This document shows, in pieces, positions 25,751 to 33,902 of a DNA stretch of 64,000 bases. Every line of letters begins with the position of its first letter. The first letter of the stretch is position 1. The DNA comes from Quadrisphaera sp. RL12-1S (GTDB lineage Bacteria > Actinomycetota > Actinomycetes > Actinomycetales > Quadrisphaeraceae), in assembly GCF_014270065.1 (NCBI RefSeq), contig NZ_JACNME010000004.1, positions 310,001 to 374,000 of the forward strand. Reading direction: 5' to 3'. The position numbers and the translations under genes are program-made. The notes below the pieces were generated by a model. It saw only the letters and a list, made by a program, of their open reading frames with translations. It searched no databases and had not been told where the DNA came from.

Positions 25751-27220
25751 ATGCGCGACGCCCTCAACGCGTTCGTCGACCTCTTCACCGGCGACGCCGC
25801 CGCTGCGACCACGCCCCTGACCGGGCTGCAGGCGCTGCAGCTCGTCGCGGTCGCGGTGGGCGCGGCGCTCGGCGCGCTGCTGCTGGGGATGGTGGTGCAC
25901 GCCGTCGTCCTGCGCATCGGGCGGAGGTCCGTGGTCGCGCGCACCCTCGCGGCGCGGCTCAAGGGACCGTTCCGCTGGATCCTCGTGACGCTGGCCGCGC
26001 AGCAGGTGTTCGTCGCCTCCAGCGGCACCGACGGCTGGCTCGCAGCGGTGCGCACCGTGCTGCTGCTGGCCGTCATCGCCTGCGTCGGCTGGCTGGTGGC
26101 CAAGGTCGTGCTGGTGGTCGAGGACCTGCTGCTCGAGAAGTTCCGGGTGGACGTGGCCGACAACCGCCACGCGCGCCGCATCCGCACCCAGATCATCTTC
26201 CTGCGGCGCATCGCGCTGCTGGTCATCGCGCTGCTCACCGTCGGGGCGATGCTGTGGACCTTCCCCGAGGCCCGTGTGGTCGGCACCGGCATCTTCGCCT
26301 CCGCGGGCCTGCTGTCCGTGGTCGCCGGCCTGGCCGCCCAGAGCTCGCTGAGCAACGTCTTCGCCGGGCTGCAGCTGGCCTTCACCGACGCGCTGCGCGT
26401 GGACGACGTCGTCGTGGTCGAGGGCCTGTGGGGCCGCATCGAGGAGATCACCCTCACCTACGTGGTGGTGCACGTCTGGGACGACCGCCGCTACGTGCTG
26501 CCGTCCACCTACTTCACCTCCACCCCCTTCGAGCACTGGACCCGCAAGGACTCCCAGCTGCTCGGCGTGGTGATGCTCGAGGTCGACTGGCGCACCGACC
26601 TCGACGGCATGCGCGAGGAGCTGCACCGCGTGGTCGAGGCCGACGAGCTGTGGGACCGCCGCGTGGCCGTGCTGCAGGTCACCGACGCCGTCAACACCTT
26701 CGTGCAGGTGCGCATCCTCGTCTCCGCGGCTGACGGGCCGACGATCTTCGACCTGCGCTGCCACGTGCGCGAGGCGATGGTCCGCTGGCTGGTGGCGTCC
26801 AACCCCGACGGCCTGCCGCGCCTGCGGGTCGCGGGCGCCGGCGTCGAGGAGGCCGCCCAGGCGGCGCTGGCCGCCGGCACCGAGGAGCGCGTGCCCGCCA
26901 AGGGCCAGCACGACCCGACGGCGCCCCGCCGCGTGGCGGGCGTCCCGACGCCGGCCACCACGGTGCTGCCGCCCGTGGCCGCGCCCGACCGCCGCGACGA
27001 CTCCCTGTTCACGGGGTCGATGGCGGCCGTCGAGCGGTCGAGGGCCTTCGCCGGGCCCAGCGAGTCCGAGCAGGCGGACAGGGTCGAGCGGATGCTCCGC
27101 GAGGAGCGCGAGCGGCTCGAGGCCGAGGAGCGCGAGGCCGTCAAGCGCCGGTTCCGCGAGGATCCCGACCCGGCGCTCACCACCTCGGTGCTCCCCACCG
27201 TCCCCGAGAAGCGCCGCTGA
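25751..27220 (+). CDS. Mechanosensitive ion channel, MscS family
   Basis: 489 residues from the ATG at 25751. Four hydrophobic segments: about 28-52, 75-92, 96-118 and the pore helix region (GIFASAGLLSVVAGLAAQ, about 179-196), which precedes QSSLSNVFAGLQLAF, the MscS beta domain (VDDVVVVEGLWGRIEEITL) and the C-terminal vestibule. A 150-residue tail (about 335-489) is not part of the family core: it is Pro/Thr/Arg rich and contains a highly charged coil (QADRVERMLREERERLEAEE). The protein should open under membrane tension to release solutes. Confidence 0.92.
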   Translation: MRDALNAFVDLFTGDAAAATTPLTGLQALQLVAVAVGAALGALLLGMVVHAVVLRIGRRSVVARTLAARLKGPFRWILVTLAAQQVFVASSGTDGWLAAVRTVLLLAVIACVGWLVAKVVLVVEDLLLEKFRVDVADNRHARRIRTQIIFLRRIALLVIALLTVGAMLWTFPEARVVGTGIFASAGLLSVVAGLAAQSSLSNVFAGLQLAFTDALRVDDVVVVEGLWGRIEEITLTYVVVHVWDDRRYVLPSTYFTSTPFEHWTRKDSQLLGVVMLEVDWRTDLDGMREELHRVVEADELWDRRVAVLQVTDAVNTFVQVRILVSAADGPTIFDLRCHVREAMVRWLVASNPDGLPRLRVAGAGVEEAAQAALAAGTEERVPAKGQHDPTAPRRVAGVPTPATTVLPPVAAPDRRDDSLFTGSMAAVERSRAFAGPSESEQADRVERMLREERERLEAEEREAVKRRFREDPDPALTTSVLPTVPEKRR

Positions 27221-27236
27221 CCCCCACCCCTCCCGT

Positions 27237-27300
27237 CCGTGATCATGGACCTACCGTGCACTTTCCCCCGTGATCATGGACCTCCCGCGCACTTTCCCCG
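27237..27300 (+). repeat. Two direct copies of CCGTGATCATGG repeat, 31-base spacing
   Basis: Copies begin at 27237 and 27268. The 31-base units agree at 29 of 31 positions and each ends in CACTTTCCC. Located between MscS and the first lipoprotein. Confidence 0.7.
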
Positions 27301-27374
27301 TGAGGACAACGACGACGGCGCGCCGCCGCCCTGCAACGCCCGCGCCTGCGGCAGCGTCTGACCGGTGATCGTCG
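27301..27374 (+). repeat. Upstream element of first lipoprotein, copy 1 of a duplication
   Basis: This stretch (GACGACGGCGCGCC, CCCTGCAACG, AGCGTCTG, GGTGATCGTCGC in order) recurs at 28496-28567 before the second lipoprotein. The duplication therefore includes upstream DNA as well as the gene. Confidence 0.7.
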
Positions 27375-27409
27375 CCGCGGGCGACGACCGGCGGAGGGTG
27401 GGGGTCCGG

Positions 27410-28498
27410 GTGCGGCGTTCCAGGGCGGGGACGGTCGGGCTGGCGGCGAGCGCGGCGCTGGCGGCGGTGCTGCTCACCGGCTGCGGCGGCACGCCGCTGG
27501 CACCGGGGACGGACGCGAGCGACACGCCGTCGTCGTCTGCAGCGGCGTACACCGATCCCGGCCAGCACTGGCCCGACCCGGCCCGCACCGTCGTCATCAC
27601 GCCGCGGGGGCAGCGTCCCTCCACGCCGCCCCCGGACGGGGCCGAGCTGGAGGACCTCACCACCTTCGCAGAGCAGGAGGGGATGACGGTCGAGGCGGTG
27701 GTCCGGCAGCAGGAGGACGTCACCGCCTTCCACGACTGGGTCGCTGCGACCGTCAAGCCGATCCTCGGCGACCGCTTCTCCGAGGCCCGTCCCGAGATGG
27801 AGGGCCAGCCGGCGTGGATCGGCTTCACCGGCGACGTGCCGCCCGAGCTCGTCGCGGCGGCGGAGGCCTTCTACCTGCCGGTGGAGCTCCGCGGCGGCGC
27901 ACTGCTCACCGAGGCCGAGGCCGACCGGGTGCGCAGCGCCGGGACCGACGCGTTCGGCGCCCTGACGCCCGAGGGCGTCGGCTGGGGCGGCGGCCTGGAC
28001 GTTCCCACCGCGACCTTCACCTACGGCGGCTTCGCCGCCGAGGCGTGGCAGCCCGGCGACGACGTGCGCGCGGCCGTCGTCGCCGCAGCCACGAAGGCGC
28101 TGGGACGCGACGCGCCGTTCCGCGTGGTCCTCGAACCCGACGACCGCGACCCGACGACCACCGAGCCGGCCACGTGGTTCCTGCCCGCCGGGTACGTCCC
28201 GGACCCGGGCGCCACGAGCGTCCAGGTGCTCGTCGAGGCGCAGGGCTGCACGAGCGGGAAGGGCGCGGCGGACCGGATGGCGCCACCGCAGGTGGAGGTC
28301 ACCTCGACGCAGGTGCGGATCGCCGTGGCCACCTACATCGTCAAGGGCCCGCAGACCTGCCCCGGCCACCCGATGGCGCCGCTGACCGTCGAGCTGGGCC
28401 AGCCGCTCGGTGACCGGACGCTGGTGGACGTCAACGGCGCTGTCGACGACACCTACGCGCCGCCCGGCGGCGGCGTGGTCGTCCCGTCTGCCGGATGA
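27410..28498 (+). CDS. Paralogous lipoprotein A of unknown function
   Basis: 362 residues from the GTG at 27410, chosen because GGTGGGGG lies 5 bases ahead and the position aligns with the start of its paralogue; GTGs at 27365 and 27398 would add 15 or 4 residues. Signal peptide with lipobox LLTGC gives Cys25. The mature part is acidic; conserved blocks with the paralogue are DDRDPTT, PATWFLP, ATSVxVLV, and a C-terminal VEVTSTxVRIAV...CPGHPxAPL. Two cysteine pairs are shared. No known family. The TGA is inside the second upstream element. Confidence 0.75.
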   Translation: MRRSRAGTVGLAASAALAAVLLTGCGGTPLAPGTDASDTPSSSAAAYTDPGQHWPDPARTVVITPRGQRPSTPPPDGAELEDLTTFAEQEGMTVEAVVRQQEDVTAFHDWVAATVKPILGDRFSEARPEMEGQPAWIGFTGDVPPELVAAAEAFYLPVELRGGALLTEAEADRVRSAGTDAFGALTPEGVGWGGGLDVPTATFTYGGFAAEAWQPGDDVRAAVVAAATKALGRDAPFRVVLEPDDRDPTTTEPATWFLPAGYVPDPGATSVQVLVEAQGCTSGKGAADRMAPPQVEVTSTQVRIAVATYIVKGPQTCPGHPMAPLTVELGQPLGDRTLVDVNGAVDDTYAPPGGGVVVPSAG

Positions 28499-28567
28499 GG
28501 ACGACGACGGCGCGCCGGCGCCCTGCAACGGTCGGGGCGGTGCGAGCGTCTGGCTGGTGATCGTCGC
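28496..28567 (+). repeat. Upstream element of second lipoprotein, copy 2 of a duplication
   Basis: Starts at the stop codon of the first lipoprotein and repeats the 27301-27374 element with few changes (GACGACGGCGCGCC, CCCTGCAACG, GAGCGTCTGG, GGTGATCGTCGC). Confidence 0.7.
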
Positions 28568-28600
28568 TGTCGGCGGCGCAGGCTCGGTGGGGGAGGCGAC

Positions 28601-29722
28601 GTGCAGCGCTGCAGGACGGCGGCGGTCGGGCTGGCGGTCGTGGGCGCTGCGGCGCTGGCAGCGGCGCTCGCCGGGTGCGGGGGCGCGGCGCAGCCGGGAC
28701 CAGCCGGCGGGGGAGCGTCGCCGTCGTCGTCCTCCTCACCCAGCCCGCGCGCGACGTTCACCTGGCCCGACCCCGCGCTGACGGTGGTCACGACGCCGCG
28801 CGGCGAGCGCCCGCCGCTGGACCTCACGTGGGCCACCCCCGGCTCGCTGCAGGACCAGATCGCGCAGGAGCGGGGCGTCTCGCTGGAGGAGGGCGCGCGC
28901 ATCGTCCAGGACCAGGAGCTCATGGGGGTCTACACCTACGACGTCGCCGAGCGGTTCCGCGACGCGTTCGCCACGTCGCACGCGGGGGAGGAGTCGTCGC
29001 AGGGGCGCCCCTGGGTCGCCTTCACCGGGACGGTCCCTCCGGAGGCCGTCACGATGGCCGAGCGGCTGCCCTTCCCCGTCGAGCTGCGCGGCGGGGCGCT
29101 CGTGTCCAGCCACCGCAACGGCCTCGTCACCGACGCGGCCTGGAACGCCTTCCTCGCCGACCTGCAGGCGCCCGAGCACGGCGTGGTGCTCGGCGGGAGC
29201 TTCGACGCGACCACCGGGGTGGTGACCATCGAGTACTCCACCGACCTGCTGTCGCGCCGCCCCGACGCGCGCACGGAGGAGGCCGTCGTCGCCGCGGCGC
29301 AGGGGGCGCTCGGGTGGGCGGCGCCGCTGTCGGTCGACCTCCAGGCCGACGACCGCGACCCGACGACGACGAACCCCGCCACCTGGTTCCTGCCCGAGGG
29401 CTTCACGTCGGACCCGGCGGCCACCAGCGTCGAGGTGCTGGTCGACGAGCCGAGCTGCACCGGCGGGCAGGGGGCGGCGGGCAACACGGCGCCGCCGGTG
29501 GTCGAGGTGACCAGCACCGAGGTCCGCATCGCGGTGTCGACGTACATCCGCAAGGGGGCGCAGGGCTGCCCTGGCCACCCGCTGGCGCCGCTGGTGGTGG
29601 AGCTGGGGCAGCCGCTGGGTGAGCGGACGCTGGTGGACGTCAACGGCCGCGTCGACGACGGCCCCAGCGGCAGCGACGGCTCGCAGGTGTGGAGCGGCGT
29701 GCAGGTGCCCGTCGCCGGCTGA
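28601..29722 (+). CDS. Paralogous lipoprotein B of unknown function
   Basis: 373 residues from the GTG at 28601, with GGGGGAGG 4 bases upstream. Lipobox ALAGC gives Cys26. Over the last comparable 53 residues it matches lipoprotein A at 44 positions, and it keeps the DDRDPTT, PATWFLP and CPGHPLAPL blocks; the middle is more divergent. Four cysteines in the mature part are conserved in both. A tandem duplicate of the preceding gene, probably co-regulated through the repeated upstream element. Confidence 0.75.
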   Translation: MQRCRTAAVGLAVVGAAALAAALAGCGGAAQPGPAGGGASPSSSSSPSPRATFTWPDPALTVVTTPRGERPPLDLTWATPGSLQDQIAQERGVSLEEGARIVQDQELMGVYTYDVAERFRDAFATSHAGEESSQGRPWVAFTGTVPPEAVTMAERLPFPVELRGGALVSSHRNGLVTDAAWNAFLADLQAPEHGVVLGGSFDATTGVVTIEYSTDLLSRRPDARTEEAVVAAAQGALGWAAPLSVDLQADDRDPTTTNPATWFLPEGFTSDPAATSVEVLVDEPSCTGGQGAAGNTAPPVVEVTSTEVRIAVSTYIRKGAQGCPGHPLAPLVVELGQPLGERTLVDVNGRVDDGPSGSDGSQVWSGVQVPVAG

Positions 29723-29734
29723 CCCGGTACTGCG

Positions 29735-29814
29735 GCGTCCCGCCGGACGTGCAGGAGTCCGCCGGGAGGGGCCTGGAGCCTGGATCGGCGAGTTCTGCCT
29801 GCTGGGCGGGACGC
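29735..29814. terminator. Inverted repeat between convergent lipoprotein B and Fic genes
   Basis: GCGTCCCGCC (29735-29744) pairs perfectly with GGCGGGACGC (29805-29814), with inner GCAG/CTGC complementarity. The inner text (GGACGTGCAGGAGTCC) resembles that of the hairpin at 2678-2752 (GGACGGGCAGAAGTCC), so the two belong to one element family. Confidence 0.5.
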
Positions 29815-29822
29815 ACCGCCGC

Positions 29823-31064
29823 TCAGCGGGCCGAGCGCCGCCCGGCCCGCGCCGCGAACGCGTCCAGCGCGGCCAGCACCTCGTCGGCCTGCCACAGCCG
29901 GCCGCGGTCGCGGCCCGTCGTCTCCCGCACCACGCCCGCCTCCACCAGCGGGGCCAGCGGGCGGGCGGCGTTGGCGGGGGAGAGCCCCAGCTCGCGCGCG
30001 ATGGTGGCGCTGTCGACCACCGGCTGGCGCAGCAGCAGGTCCGCCAGGCGCCACGCGGCGGAGTCGCGGCGGGCCACCACCACCTCGTCCCACCGCGCCC
30101 GCGCCGCGCGCAGCTCCACTGCCAGCTGCCGCCCGTTGACCACCGCCGCCAGCGCCCCGTGCGCGAGCACCTCGACGATCGGGTCGACGTCGCCGCTGCG
30201 GTAGGCGGTCAGCGCGTCGAAGTACCCGCCCACGTCGGTGAGCAGGCCCGCCGACACCGGCACCGTGACCCGCCGCGCCAGCCCCCGCCGCCGCAGCAGC
30301 GCGTGCACCAGCGCCCGTCCGGTGCGGCCGTTGCCGTCCGCGAAGGGGTGGACGGTCTCGAACTGCGCGTGCGCCAGCGCCGCGTGCACGAGCACCTGCA
30401 CGTCGCTGCGGGCGCTGAACGCCACCAGGTCGTCGATGAGCGCCGGCACGTCCTCGTGGTGCGGCGGGACGAACTCCGCGCCGTGCGGCCCGTAGGTGTC
30501 ACCGCCGATCCACACCTGCTCGGTGCGCCACACCCCGGCGATCGACGGCGCGCTCGCCTCCAGCAGCGCCCGCTGCATGGCCAGCAGGGCGTCCGGCGTG
30601 AGGTCGTCGGCCAGCGACAGCGCCGCCTGCATGGACCGGACGTTCCCCAGCACCAGCTCGGCGTTGCGCGTCGCGCTCCCGCCCAGCTCGGCCACCGCGA
30701 TGGCCCGCGCCCCCGAGGTCAGCCCCTCGATCTGCGACGACGACGCCGACTCGCTGCGCAGCAGCAGGAACGGCAGTGGACCCGACCCGCCGTCGTCGGC
30801 TCCTGCGGCTGCTCCGGCCTGCTCCGCGTCGAAGCGCGCCACCTCCGCGGCAGCCTCCTCCGCCAGCGCCGCCGCCCCCGCGGACACCCTCGGCGCAGCA
30901 CGGGCGATGAAGGGCACCACCGCCGCCGCGTACGGCCCGCGGTGGCGCTCGCGGACCGAGCGCGGCACGAGGTCGGGCGGCAGGGTGGGCGTCCACGGCA
31001 CCTCGCGGCTGCCCAGCGAGGGCCAGGCGGCGGCGTCCGCGGTCACCGCTCGATCTGAAGGCAC
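29823..31064 (-). CDS. Fic family protein with C-terminal winged helix
   Basis: 413 residues from the GTG at 31064. The Fic core has the complete active-site motif HPFADGNGRTGR starting at about His239, with the catalytic His and the Asn/Arg that bind ATP. The N-terminal part contains SSQIEG (about 109-114), the (S/T)xxxE(G/N) inhibitory helix that blocks ATP, so the enzyme is probably autoinhibited. A C-terminal helix-turn-helix (DSATIARELGLSPANAARPLAPLVEAGVVRE) suggests DNA binding. Fic enzymes transfer AMP to target proteins; this two-domain type is chromosomal and its target is unknown. Confidence 0.92.
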   Translation of the reverse strand: MPSDRAVTADAAAWPSLGSREVPWTPTLPPDLVPRSVRERHRGPYAAAVVPFIARAAPRVSAGAAALAEEAAAEVARFDAEQAGAAAGADDGGSGPLPFLLLRSESASSSQIEGLTSGARAIAVAELGGSATRNAELVLGNVRSMQAALSLADDLTPDALLAMQRALLEASAPSIAGVWRTEQVWIGGDTYGPHGAEFVPPHHEDVPALIDDLVAFSARSDVQVLVHAALAHAQFETVHPFADGNGRTGRALVHALLRRRGLARRVTVPVSAGLLTDVGGYFDALTAYRSGDVDPIVEVLAHGALAAVVNGRQLAVELRAARARWDEVVVARRDSAAWRLADLLLRQPVVDSATIARELGLSPANAARPLAPLVEAGVVRETTGRDRGRLWQADEVLAALDAFAARAGRRSAR

Positions 31065-31070
31065 GGTGGG

Positions 31071-31076
31071 ACGTTA
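31071..31076 (-). promoter_or_regulatory. -10 box TAACGT of Fic gene (leaderless)
   Basis: TAACGT on the minus strand ends 6 bases before the GTG at 31064. Confidence 0.45.
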
Positions 31077-31129
31077 CCTTCACTTCCACCGCTAAGTGAT
31101 GGTTGCGGAGCGGCGTGTCATCACATCGC

Positions 31130-32218
31130 TCAGCCGAAGTTCTCCCCGGCCCGCGCCGGCACCCTCGCCAGCGCCGCCTCGCCGTCGAGGCCCGCCACCT
31201 GCAGCAGGTCCACCGTGGCCGAGCGCACCTGGGCCAGCACCACGTCGGCGGACAGCGACGAGCGCGGCACCACCACCGAGGCCAGCCCCACGGCGGCCAG
31301 CGCGTCGACCGCGTCGTCCAGCGCTCGCCCGGCGCCCAGGTCCTCGGACAGGCGCAGGGCCGCCGCCGCCAGCTCGTCCACCAGGACGAGCAGCTCGGCG
31401 GGCACCACCTCCATCCGCTCGGTGGCCACCGCCAGGCGCCGGGAGAGCACGCGCACGTTGCGCACGGCCCGGTCCAGCGGCACCGCCAGGGCCTGCACGG
31501 TCTGCGCGCGCACGGCGTGGTGGCGCCGGAACGGCGTGAGCCGCGCCACGTCGAGCCCCTCCGCGGCGGCCGCGCGCAGCCTGTCGAGCCGCTCCTGGGT
31601 GCCGCGGGCGTGGGCCAGGGCGTCCCGTCCGCGCTCCACGTCGCCGTCGCGCGCCGCGGACGACGCCTCCAGCAGCAGGTCCGCCACGGTGGCGAGCACC
31701 TCCTGCGCCAGCACCACCGGCCGCCTCAGCTGGCGGCGCGGCACGAGGGTGGCCAGGAGCAGCGCCACCACCCCGCCCGTGGCGGCGTCGGTCCAGCGCC
31801 CGACGATCGCGCCCGTGGTGGTCTGCTGGTAGAGCGTGACGAAGACGCCCTGGATGGCGATCTGGTTGATCATCAGCGTTCCGGCCCGCAGGAGGATCGC
31901 CACCGACATCCCCAGCCCGACCACCAGCGCGATCTGCCAGAAGCCGGTGCCGAACGCGCGCACGAGCAGGTCCCCGATGAGCACCCCGATGGCCACGCCG
32001 ACCACCACCTCGCCCACCCGCCGCAGCCGCTGCCCGTAGGAGACGCCCAGCCCCAGCACCGCGGCGATCGGCGCGAAGATCGGCTGGGAGTGGCCCAGCA
32101 CGTGCCGCGCCAGCAGGTACGCGATCCCCGCGCCCACCGCGCACAGCACCACGTGCGGCGCGTACGAGCGCAGCCGGTCCAGGCGCGACAGCAGCTCCAC
32201 CCGGCTCACAGGCCCCAT
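31130..32218 (-). CDS. FUSC/aromatic acid exporter-like membrane protein
   Basis: 362 residues. About six hydrophobic segments in the first 165 residues (APHVVLCAVGAGIAYLLARH, IFAPIAAVLGLGVSYGQRLR, IALVVGLGMSVAILLRAG, and others) followed by a long helical cytoplasmic part (about 165-350, Ala/Arg/Glu rich). FAPIAAVLGLGVSYGQRLRR is the typical FUSC/ArAE motif. The ATG at 32218 is kept; an in-frame GTG four codons later is an alternative. Members export aromatic or fusaric acids in other bacteria, but the substrate here is unknown. Confidence 0.82.
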   Translation of the reverse strand: MGPVSRVELLSRLDRLRSYAPHVVLCAVGAGIAYLLARHVLGHSQPIFAPIAAVLGLGVSYGQRLRRVGEVVVGVAIGVLIGDLLVRAFGTGFWQIALVVGLGMSVAILLRAGTLMINQIAIQGVFVTLYQQTTTGAIVGRWTDAATGGVVALLLATLVPRRQLRRPVVLAQEVLATVADLLLEASSAARDGDVERGRDALAHARGTQERLDRLRAAAAEGLDVARLTPFRRHHAVRAQTVQALAVPLDRAVRNVRVLSRRLAVATERMEVVPAELLVLVDELAAAALRLSEDLGAGRALDDAVDALAAVGLASVVVPRSSLSADVVLAQVRSATVDLLQVAGLDGEAALARVPARAGENFG

Positions 32219-32234
32219 CCTGCCCGGGGGGGTC

Positions 32235-32813
32235 TCACGTGCGCAGGACGACGTCGGCGCGGTCCCGGGTGCCCTCCGCGGCGAACAGGGCCCGCTCCTG
32301 CACCGCCCACCGCTCCCAGTGCGGCCGGTACGCCTCGCCGTCGCGCTCGATGCCGCGCCGCATGCGCTCGTCGTCGTCGGCCTCCACCCACACCAGTGCG
32401 GTCAGGTGCGGTGCGCACGGACGCGAGCCGCACCCCACCCCCTCGACGACGACGACGGCGGCCGTGGGCACCGGCACCCGCTCCGCCCAGGTGTGCGCCA
32501 CCCAGTCCCAGCGGCGGAACGCCGCCGGGGCGCCGCTGGTCAGCGGCTCGAGCACCTGGGCGGTGACGAGGCCCACGGCCTCGGCGAGCCCGTCCCAGCC
32601 GGGGTAGAGGTCGTCCATGTGCACCTCGGCGGTGCTGACCCCGCGCCCCCGCAGGACGCCGCCGACGGCGGCGGCGAGGGTGGTCTTGCCGGAGCCGCTG
32701 GGCCCGTCCACGGCGAGCACGCGCACGCCGCCCGCTCCGGCGGCACGGCCGAGCACGAGGTCGGCGGCGGCCTCAGCCGCCTCGCTGGTGTCTGCGCTGA
32801 CCGGGTCGGGCAC
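32235..32813 (-). CDS. Uridine kinase-like P-loop NTPase
   Basis: 192 residues from a GTG. The P-loop GPSGSGKTT (about 37-45) is followed by VHMDDLYPGWDGL, the substrate-side Asp pair of the uridine kinase/phosphoribulokinase fold, then VVVVEGVGCGSRP and WVEADDDERMRRGIERDGE, the Walker B and lid regions. This is the short actinobacterial kinase-like protein often annotated as uridine kinase; its substrate has not been defined. A TAGCGT -10 box lies 6 bases ahead. Confidence 0.78.
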   Translation of the reverse strand: MPDPVSADTSEAAEAAADLVLGRAAGAGGVRVLAVDGPSGSGKTTLAAAVGGVLRGRGVSTAEVHMDDLYPGWDGLAEAVGLVTAQVLEPLTSGAPAAFRRWDWVAHTWAERVPVPTAAVVVVEGVGCGSRPCAPHLTALVWVEADDDERMRRGIERDGEAYRPHWERWAVQERALFAAEGTRDRADVVLRT

Positions 32814-32819
32814 CCCGTC

Positions 32820-32825
32820 ACGCTA
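32820..32825 (-). promoter_or_regulatory. -10 box TAGCGT of kinase gene (leaderless)
   Basis: TAGCGT on the minus strand ends 6 bases before the GTG at 32813. Confidence 0.45.
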
Positions 32826-32845
32826 GCCAGGTCGCCCCCACCCCT

Positions 32846-32939
32846 CCGTGATCATGGGCGTCCGAAGCACTTTCCGCCCGTGATCATGGACTTCCCGAGC
32901 AGATGTCCCAGGCGCTGTGCGGGAAGTCCATGATCACGG
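32846..32939. repeat. Three copies of CCGTGATCATGG repeat, with a 20-bp hairpin
   Basis: Direct copies start at 32846 and 32878 (32-base spacing). An inverted copy ends at 32939. CCGTGATCATGGACTTCCCG (32878-32897) pairs perfectly over 20 bases with 32920-32939, loop 22 bases. The element lies between the divergent kinase and hisF genes. Confidence 0.75.
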
Positions 32940-32975
32940 AGGTGGACGGCCGTCGAGCCGGGGCCGCGCGCCGCC

Positions 32976-32981
32976 TAGGCT
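32976..32981 (+). promoter_or_regulatory. -10 box TAGGCT of hisF (leaderless)
   Basis: TAGGCT ends 8 bases before the hisF GTG at 32990. Confidence 0.45.
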
Positions 32982-32989
32982 GGGCCGAC

Positions 32990-33763
32990 GTGAGCCTGGC
33001 CGTGCGCGTGATCCCCTGCCTCGACGTCGACGCCGGCCGCGTGGTCAAGGGCGTGAACTTCCGCGAGCTGCGCGACGCCGGCGACCCCGTGGAGCTGGCG
33101 GCCCGCTACGACGCGCAGGGCGCCGACGAGCTGGTCTTCCTCGACGTCACCGCCTCCTCCGGTGACCGCGAGACCACCTACGACGTGGTCCGCCGCACCG
33201 CCGAGCAGGTCTTCATCCCGCTCACGGTGGGCGGCGGTGTCCGCACCCCCGACGACGTCGACAGGCTGCTGCGCGCGGGCGCCGACAAGGTGGGCGTCAA
33301 CACCGCCGCCATCGCCCGGCCGGAGCTGGTCCGCGAGATCGCGCAGCGCTTCGGCAACCAGGTGCTGGTGGTGAGCCTGGACGCGCGGCGCACGCCGGAG
33401 GGCGAGCCGCCCACGCCGTCCGGGTACGAGGTCACCACGCACGGCGGGCGCCGCGGCACGGGCGTCGACGCCGTCGAGTGGGCCGAGCGCGTCGCCGAGC
33501 TCGGCGCGGGGGAGCTGCTGCTCAACTCCATGGACGCCGACGGCACCAAGGCCGGCTTCGACCTGGAGATGCTCTCCGCGGTGCGCGCCCGCGTCGGTGT
33601 GCCGGTCATCGCCAGCGGAGGCGCCGGTGCGGTGGAGCACTTCGCCCCGGCCGTCGCCGCCGGCGCCGACGCGGTGCTGGCGGCCAGCGTCTTCCACTTC
33701 GGCCAGATGACGGTCGGCGACGTCAAGGCCTCGCTGGCCGCCGCGGGTCACCCCGTGCGCTGA
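32990..33763 (+). CDS. hisF: Imidazole glycerol phosphate synthase cyclase subunit
   Basis: 257 residues, normal length. A TIM barrel that uses ammonia from HisH to close the imidazole ring. [19 protein letters not shown] carries the first catalytic Asp; VVSLDA carries the second; [45 protein letters not shown] and PVIASGGAG are the conserved phosphate-binding loops. HisH is not in this window. The gene stands alone and is flanked on both sides by CCGTGATCATGG repeats. Confidence 0.97.
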   Translation: MSLAVRVIPCLDVDAGRVVKGVNFRELRDAGDPVELAARYDAQGADELVFLDVTASSGDRETTYDVVRRTAEQVFIPLTVGGGVRTPDDVDRLLRAGADKVGVNTAAIARPELVREIAQRFGNQVLVVSLDARRTPEGEPPTPSGYEVTTHGGRRGTGVDAVEWAERVAELGAGELLLNSMDADGTKAGFDLEMLSAVRARVGVPVIASGGAGAVEHFAPAVAAGADAVLAASVFHFGQMTVGDVKASLAAAGHPVR

Positions 33764-33780
33764 CCCCGTGCGCTGGCCCC

Positions 33781-33837
33781 GCGCTCGCGACGTCCATGAT
33801 CACGGGCGGAAAGTGCTCGGGAAGTCCATGATCACGG
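33781..33837 (-). repeat. Two copies of CCGTGATCATGG repeat after hisF
   Basis: On the minus strand one complete 32-base unit (33806-33837) with CACTTTCCGC at its end and a second copy running to 33781. The complete unit nearly repeats the elements before hisF, in inverted orientation. Confidence 0.7.
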
Positions 33838-33888
33838 AGGGGGCGGCGGGCTGAAACGCAGGGTCACCTCCGCGTAACACCGCGTCCC

Positions 33889-33894
33889 TACGGT
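33889..33894 (+). promoter_or_regulatory. -10 box TACGGT of NCS1 gene (leaderless)
   Basis: TACGGT ends 8 bases before the GTG at 33903. Confidence 0.4.
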
Positions 33895-33902
33895 CACCCA
33901 CC

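Noticed and set aside
27237-27300. CCGTGATCATGG pairs considered as a short CRISPR array
   Set aside because: Only two copies per place, a short repeat, units that match between places rather than unique spacers, and no cas genes.
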